From the NCBI RefSeq assembly GCF_004365655.1, contig NZ_SOEO01000003.1:62001-126000 (forward strand): a DNA stretch of 64,000 nucleotides, read 5' to 3'. The translations under genes were made by a program, and so were the position numbers. Shown piece after piece: positions 59,801 through 64,000 of the stretch; the first letter of the stretch is position 1, and every line of letters starts with the position of its first letter. This DNA is from Epilithonimonas xixisoli. Its GTDB lineage: Bacteria; Bacteroidota; Bacteroidia; Flavobacteriales; Weeksellaceae. The notes below the pieces were generated by a model. It was not told the DNA's origin. It searched no databases and saw only the letters and a program-made list of their open reading frames with translations.

Positions 59801-59870
59801 GCAACGAAGTTGCGACATCTCGGTAGAAAAATAAAAACATTAAAGTAAAAGGTGCGAAGCACCGATATGT
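59801..59870 (+). repeat. GAA-loop hairpin pair, 50-nt period
   Basis: GCAAC-GAA-GTTGC (59801-59813) and GGTGC-GAA-GCACC (59851-59863), GAA centres exactly 50 nt apart; between GACATCTCGGTAGAAAAATA and after it GATATGTTGGTTT. The counterpart is at 33680-33749. Confidence 0.82.
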
Positions 59871-59897
59871 TGGTTTAATTAATATTAAAACTTTAAA

Positions 59898-60395
59898 ATG
59901 ATAATTTCCAAAGCAACAGAAACAAATATTCCAGTCATTCAAGATTTGGCAAATAAGTCTTGGAACTCCGCTTACGCACATATTTTAGAGCAAAAACAAA
60001 TTGATTATATGTTAGGTTTAATGTATTCTGAATCGACATTGAAAACCCATTTCGAAAACCCAAATTATCAATATTATTTAATTAATGAAGATGAGGTTTT
60101 CTTAGGATTTATCGGTTTCGAATTTCATAATGAGCCAGACACGACAAAACTTCACCGAATCTATTTTCTGAAGGAAGCACAAGGAAAAGGATTAGGAAAG
60201 AAAGCTTTAGAATTTGTAAAAAGTGAAACCGAAAAATCAGGCGACAAAAGATTGACTTTAACCGTCAATAAAAACAATAATGCCAAAAGATTCTACGAAT
60301 CACAAGGTTTCAAAGTCTATGACGAAGCGATTTTTGATATTGGAAACGGTTATGTGATGGATGATTATCTAATGGAATTCATCATCGATAAATAA
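59898..60395 (+). CDS. GNAT family N-acetyltransferase
   Basis: 165 residues. GNAT fold with acetyl-CoA loop EAQGKGLGKKAL (Q/RxxGxG/A) and the C-terminal TVNKNNNAKRFYESQGFKVYDE. Similar to RimI-like and PhnO-like acetyltransferases; substrate unknown. Starts 28 nt after the hairpin repeat and ends at a terminator. Confidence 0.87.
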   Translation: MIISKATETNIPVIQDLANKSWNSAYAHILEQKQIDYMLGLMYSESTLKTHFENPNYQYYLINEDEVFLGFIGFEFHNEPDTTKLHRIYFLKEAQGKGLGKKALEFVKSETEKSGDKRLTLTVNKNNNAKRFYESQGFKVYDEAIFDIGNGYVMDDYLMEFIIDK

Positions 60396-60400
60396 CTTTT

Positions 60401-60431
60401 AAAGCATTTGCAACCCTCGCAGATGCTTTTT
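60401..60431 (+). terminator. Terminator after GNAT gene
   Basis: AAAGCATTTGC pairs with GCAGATGCTTT (one mismatch) around a 7-nt loop, followed by T. Confidence 0.85.
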
Positions 60432-60686
60432 TTGGGATTGATTTTCTTCTTGATTTAATGTCAAAAATGAATGGATGATGAACAAATTCGAAACTTCAAA
60501 TTTTAGTTTGTCAACTAAAAAAAATTCTGTTTTGATTTAAATCCTGATTTTAAGTTCATTAATAAAATCAAAAATATTCTAAAAATCAATATTTCAAAAC
60601 AATGTTATGGCGATATTAATTCTCGTTGAAACTTCCCTGAATTGATTCTTAAGTATTATTAACAAAGGGATAATGATTCATTAAAG

Positions 60687-60714
60687 TTTGATATCAGGTA
60701 TAATTTTAGATTTG
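60687..60714 (+). promoter_or_regulatory. Promoter boxes with no coding gene behind
   Basis: TTTG (60687-60690), 16-nt spacer, TAGATTTG (60707-60714). Spacing is slightly short; the -7 box is perfect. Transcription would begin about 60721. Confidence 0.55.
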
Positions 60715-60720
60715 TCGCAG

Positions 60721-60812
60721 AATGAAATCAAGCAAATGCCTGATAGTAATTTTTCTTCATATACTATTTTTAAATTTAAGAAGTCTGTTATCCGTAGCAG
60801 ACTTTTTTTATT
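60721..60812 (+). ncRNA. Candidate small RNA
   Basis: About 92 nt between a TAGATTTG promoter box and a terminator hairpin (AAGTCTG...CAGACTT plus T run, 60781-60812). An ATG at 60722 opens 41 codons, but the frame reads through the terminator, so a peptide is unlikely. No homologous family recognised. Function unknown. Confidence 0.5.
60781..60812 (+). terminator. Orphan plus-strand terminator
   Basis: AGTCTG and CAGACT stem with an 11-nt loop and T7 run on the plus strand, although no plus-strand protein gene precedes it. Confidence 0.8.
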
Positions 60813-60837
60813 TTTCCCAAGGGAATTTTTCTATTAA

Positions 60838-61008
60838 TCACAGTTGAGGCAATCCTCCGCCGTGATATTCGGAATTTGGATATTCTAAAATCCATTTTGC
60901 CGAATTTTCATCAACATAATATGTATACCAACCATCTTCGCTCACGCCAACCTTAGTTAGATGTTTTTGTTTTTCAATTAAATCTTTTCCAACTAAAATA
61001 GTATTCAT
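60838..61008 (-). CDS. Very small Imm27-like immunity protein
   Basis: 56 residues, translated by hand from the ATG at 61006-61008 to the TGA at 60838-60840. The stretch GWYTYYVDENSAKWILEYPNS followed by EYHGGGLPQL matches the Imm27 C-terminal pattern (GW-x-T-L-Y-x-D, W-x-L-x-YP-x-S, HGGG-P-x-L). Immunity proteins of this family usually protect from a polymorphic toxin; none is visible here. It begins 23 nt after the recG stop (minus strand) and could be co-transcribed with recG. Confidence 0.75.
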   Translation of the reverse strand: MNTILVGKDLIEKQKHLTKVGVSEDGWYTYYVDENSAKWILEYPNSEYHGGGLPQL

Positions 61009-61031
61009 AATATTTTGATTTCGATTTAAAC

Positions 61032-63119
61032 CTAACTAATCTGCGACCACTTATTCTTCCCCTTATATTGCTTGATGTAATATTGCTTCATCATCTGATT
61101 GTCGGGACGCGTCAGTAGTGCATCTTGTTCCAATATCTTTTCCACAGCCAGTTTTGAAGCTTTGATGATGGCAGAATCCTCTATCAAACTCAATTTTTTA
61201 AAATCCACAACACCACTTTGCTGAGTTCCGAGAATATCGCCTGGTCCACGCAATTCCATATCGACCTCAGAGATTTTGAAACCGTCAGTCGTCGCTACCA
61301 TCGTTTTGATTCTCGTTCGGCTTTCCTTGCTGAGTTTATCGCCCGTCATCAGAATACAATAACTCTGTTCTGCGCCTCTACCAACACGTCCCCGCAACTG
61401 ATGAAGCTGAGACAATCCGAATCTCTCCGAACTTTCGATGACCATTACAGAAGCATTTGGAACATTCACACCAACTTCGATTACAGTTGTTGCTACCATA
61501 ATTTGTGCTTGTCCGGAAGCGAAATATTGCATATTGGCATCTTTCTCCGCAGGTTTCATTCGGCCGTGAACCATCGTCACATTGTAGCTTTTGAAGAAGT
61601 TCATTACGCTTTCCAAACCTTCCATCAAGTTTTTGTAATCCAAAGTTTCAGATTCTTCGATTAATGGATAAACAAAATAGATTTGTCTGCCTTTTTCAAT
61701 CTCTTCTCGACAGAAATTATAAACCGAAAGTCGGTCTTTTTCTCGTCTGTGAGCGGTGATGATTGGTTTTCTTCCAACCGGCATTTCATCGATTACAGAA
61801 ACATCCAAATCGGAATAAAAACTCATCGCCAAAGTCCTCGGAATCGGCGTTGCGGTCATTACCAAAATATGTGGCGGAATATTATTTTTTGCCCAGAGTT
61901 TTGCCCTTTGTGCTACTCCGAATCTGTGCTGTTCATCAATAATTGCCAAACCAAGATTCTGGAATTTCACTTTGTCTTCCAAAAGCGCGTGCGTCCCAAT
62001 CAGGATAGAAAGTTGTCCGTTTTCCAATTCTTCGTGGATGATTTTACGCTCGGCAGTTTTGGAAGAACCCGTCAAAAGTCGAACGTTGATATTCGTATTT
62101 TGAAGTAATTCTTTGATGGAATTAAAATGTTGTTGTGCGAGAATTTCTGTCGGTGCCATCAGACAAGATTGAAAACCATTGTCCATCGCAATTAGCATTG
62201 TCAAAAGTGCAACCATCGTTTTCCCCGAACCAACATCGCCTTGAAGCAACCGGTTCATTTGGGTCGAGCGTTTCATATCAATTCTGATTTCTTTCAGAAC
62301 GCGTTTCTGTGCATTTGTAAGTTCGAACGGAAGATTATTTTCATAAAAACTGGTGAAATATTCGCCGACAATTGGAAACGGATTTCCGAATGATTTTGTT
62401 TTTTGATGAAGTTTCTTCAAGCCGTAACCAAGTTGGAAAAAGAAAGCTTCCTCGAACTTCAAGCGCCTGTTGGCTTCATCAAATTGTTTTAAATCTTTTG
62501 GGAAATGAATGAAATAAAAGGAATTAAGTCTTCCAATCAACTTCATCGATTTCATCAAATAATCCGGCAGATTTTCCTGAATTAAGTTTTGTAAATCTTT
62601 CAGCAGATTGAAAATTACGGTTTGAAATGATTTATTTGTAATGCCTCGTTTAGTCAGCTTTTCACTTCCAGGATAAACCGGGAGAAGCGTTCCCTGCAAA
62701 GCTTTTTTCTCATCAACCTCGATTTCCGGATGAGGCATCGAGAAGTTTCCATTAAAGAAATTGACCTTTCCAAAAATGAAAATTTCCTGATTCAATGGAA
62801 TCGCATCTTTCATCCAATTCGTATATCGGAACCAGACCAAATCCATCGTTCCGGTCTCGTCCCGGAATTTCGCAGACAGGCGTTTTCCCTTCTCATAAAC
62901 CACTTCTTGTATGTCCGTAATTTTTCCTTTCAACTGAATGTCAGCTTCAGAGTCTTTAGCTATATTCCCAATTTTGTGGATTTTACTTTTATCGATGTAT
63001 CGGATTGGGTAAAAAGTGAGCAAATCTTCCACAGTCGAAATCCCCAACACGTTTCTGATGAGTTTTGCGCGTTCGGTGCCGATGCCTTTGAGAAATTCTA
63101 TGGAAGTTTCTAATGTCAA
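61032..63119 (-). CDS. recG: ATP-dependent DNA helicase RecG
   Basis: 695 residues, the usual length. N-terminal wedge domain, then helicase motifs: Walker A GDVGSGKTMVALL, DEQHRFG (DExH box), MTATPIPRTLAMS, and VATTVIEVGVNVPNA and QLRGRVGR. Restarts stalled replication forks and processes Holliday junctions. The gene begins at ATG about 130 nt after the thioredoxin gene on the same strand. Confidence 0.96.
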   Translation of the reverse strand: MTLETSIEFLKGIGTERAKLIRNVLGISTVEDLLTFYPIRYIDKSKIHKIGNIAKDSEADIQLKGKITDIQEVVYEKGKRLSAKFRDETGTMDLVWFRYTNWMKDAIPLNQEIFIFGKVNFFNGNFSMPHPEIEVDEKKALQGTLLPVYPGSEKLTKRGITNKSFQTVIFNLLKDLQNLIQENLPDYLMKSMKLIGRLNSFYFIHFPKDLKQFDEANRRLKFEEAFFFQLGYGLKKLHQKTKSFGNPFPIVGEYFTSFYENNLPFELTNAQKRVLKEIRIDMKRSTQMNRLLQGDVGSGKTMVALLTMLIAMDNGFQSCLMAPTEILAQQHFNSIKELLQNTNINVRLLTGSSKTAERKIIHEELENGQLSILIGTHALLEDKVKFQNLGLAIIDEQHRFGVAQRAKLWAKNNIPPHILVMTATPIPRTLAMSFYSDLDVSVIDEMPVGRKPIITAHRREKDRLSVYNFCREEIEKGRQIYFVYPLIEESETLDYKNLMEGLESVMNFFKSYNVTMVHGRMKPAEKDANMQYFASGQAQIMVATTVIEVGVNVPNASVMVIESSERFGLSQLHQLRGRVGRGAEQSYCILMTGDKLSKESRTRIKTMVATTDGFKISEVDMELRGPGDILGTQQSGVVDFKKLSLIEDSAIIKASKLAVEKILEQDALLTRPDNQMMKQYYIKQYKGKNKWSQIS

Positions 63120-63160
63120 GAAAGGAAAATTTGTTCCGACGAATTTCGGGAATTAAAATC

Positions 63161-63180
63161 TAACCACAAAAGTCACAAAA
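63161..63180 (+). repeat. AACCACAAAAGTCACAAAAG single end
   Basis: Matches the left end of the palindromic element at 13964-14100; no right end is nearby, so it looks like a remnant. A partial TTGTTATTCTGAAGGAATCTAA follows at 63193. Confidence 0.5.
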
Positions 63181-63251
63181 GAAAAACGCAATATTGTTAT
63201 TCTGAAGGAATCTAATTTTACTTTTCTTTTGAAATAGTTTTAAAAAAAATA

Positions 63252-63788
63252 TTAATCCTTAATCTTCGACTTAAACTTCTTCTGATAACCTTCCCATTCT
63301 CGTCGGGATTTGATGGTTTTGTAATCGTTGGACGCAATCATCGAGAAATAAGGCTCCACTTCTTTCGCTTTCAGAAATCCGGAAAGACTAGTAATCGGGT
63401 CGGTTTTTTCATCAAGGAAGACCATCGTCGGAATCATATTGATGTTCATATATTTGGAAAACTGATGAAGCGTTGATTTTCCTTTTTTTCCTTTGTATTC
63501 TGGATTTGTAAACTTGTGTCCAAGAAAATTAACGGTGGAATTTCCGTCGCTTTCAAACTTCACAGCGTAGAAATTTTCATTGATGATTTTTGCAATCTCG
63601 GGATGGTTGTAAGTGTTTTTGTCCATTTCTTTGCACGGCTCGCACCAATCTGCGTAGAAATCGATAAGGATTTTCTTCGGGTTGCTTTTCTGAGCTTCCA
63701 ACGCTTGTGAAATCGTCATCCATTGGACTTGCGCCATTCCAGCAGTTGGAATCACGAAGAGAATCATTAAAATTAATATTTTTTTCAT
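63252..63788 (-). CDS. Exported thioredoxin-like protein
   Basis: 178 residues. Signal peptide (about 1-19, ending AGMAQ). Thioredoxin fold of the DsbD-gamma/thioredoxin_7 type: DFYADWCEPCKEMDKNTY with CxxC, and MNINMIPTMVFLDEKTDP with the cis-Pro. The tail has a Lys-rich helix. Probably a periplasmic reductase or chaperone. On the same strand, downstream of the peptide transporter. Confidence 0.88.
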   Translation of the reverse strand: MKKILILMILFVIPTAGMAQVQWMTISQALEAQKSNPKKILIDFYADWCEPCKEMDKNTYNHPEIAKIINENFYAVKFESDGNSTVNFLGHKFTNPEYKGKKGKSTLHQFSKYMNINMIPTMVFLDEKTDPITSLSGFLKAKEVEPYFSMIASNDYKTIKSRREWEGYQKKFKSKIKD

Positions 63789-63826
63789 CTGTGTTTGGAT
63801 TGTTGAAAAGGACTTTAGTTAAATCA

Positions 63827-64000
63827 TTATCTCACTTCTTGCATTAGTTTTTTTACGAGAGGAGAAATCAAAATTAGCACAACGCCGGCAATTAAGGCGT
63901 ATAAACCCAATTGTTTGTATCCATCGGTGTAAGTGATGAGGGCGTCGTAATTGTTGGCGCCGGTTTTTACTTTTGCCATTCCTGCACCGATTTGTCCTGC
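63827..64000 (-). CDS. Peptide transporter (POT/PTR2 type), C-terminal end
   Basis: Only the last 57 residues are inside the window; the start is to the right. One membrane helix (LGLYALIAGVVLILISPLV) and a basic C-terminal KKLMQEVR. QIGAGMAKVKTGANNYDAL is typical of the last loop of POT-family proton:peptide symporters of flavobacteria. Ends 38 nt before the thioredoxin gene start on the same strand. Confidence 0.7.
   Translation of the reverse strand, partial: AGQIGAGMAKVKTGANNYDALITYTDGYKQLGLYALIAGVVLILISPLVKKLMQEVR

Noticed and set aside
60722-60840. 41-codon plus-strand frame in the small-RNA candidate
   Set aside because: It passes through the terminator hairpin and its T run; a peptide is unlikely.

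Overview
The window is AT-rich chromosomal DNA of a Bacteroidetes (Bacteroidota) bacterium, most likely a flavobacterium of the Chryseobacterium/Epilithonimonas group. This is inferred from the gene families and the signals. Markers are DUF3276, DUF3667, a PorZ-like type IX secretion protein, BshB1 (bacillithiol), a TonB-dependent receptor with a carboxypeptidase-regulatory domain, and many starts with the Bacteroidetes promoter boxes (TTTG or TTG, about 19-20 nt, TAnnTTTG). Almost everything is core chromosome: I see no insertion sequence, phage, plasmid function or CRISPR array.

Layout. 1-14.5 kb: end of gpsA, a YkvA-type protein, the Fe-S pair mrp-nifU, a serine hydrolase fused to a glycogen-binding-like domain, a DctA/GltP-type symporter, an LpxH-like hydrolase with a glycosyltransferase, a large TonB-dependent receptor, a BON/SH3 envelope pair, and pncB with a small-molecule kinase. 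14.5-21.3 kb: DUF3667, rplM-rpsI, rpsB (without tsf), accA, gltX and a cupin. 21.3-25.8 kb: four glycosyltransferase-like genes, three in one minus-strand operon and one divergent. 25.8-32.2 kb: rocD, accC, accB, rpmF, yceD, pdxA, ribE. 32.2-39.3 kb: an NtrY-like kinase, trmN6, ftsE, rpmH (found by hand), waaA, a GT2 and a lipoprotein. 39.4-48.6 kb: an unusually long leuS, then exbB-exbD-exbD-tonB and a small membrane protein, a PstS-like lipoprotein and a TPR protein. 48.7-64 kb: bshB1, tRNA-His, DUF3276, an ABC exporter, mqo, dapA, a split 5'-nucleotidase with a PorZ-like gene and recO, a GNAT, a candidate small RNA, a tiny Imm27-like gene (found by hand), recG, a thioredoxin-like protein and the end of a peptide transporter.

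How they work together. Several genes serve the envelope: lipid A/Kdo (waaA, LpxH-like), surface glycans (glycosyltransferases), energy transfer to the outer membrane (ExbB/ExbD/TonB with TonB-dependent receptor), type IX secretion (PorZ-like) and fatty-acid initiation (accA, accB, accC). The remainder is translation (rplM, rpsI, rpsB, rpmF, rpmH, leuS, gltX, tRNA-His) and central metabolism.

The least explained part is the intergenic DNA. It carries at least six distinct repeat families. The best evidence of function is in a family of short GAA-loop hairpins spaced exactly 50 nt apart, whose stems differ in sequence but pair in every copy. A promoter-plus-terminator pair with no gene between (60687-60812) is a good small-RNA candidate. 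No large new defence or metabolic system is visible. The best gene-level candidates for a second look are the six-gene TonB/PstS-like/TPR locus and the nucleotidase-PorZ operon.
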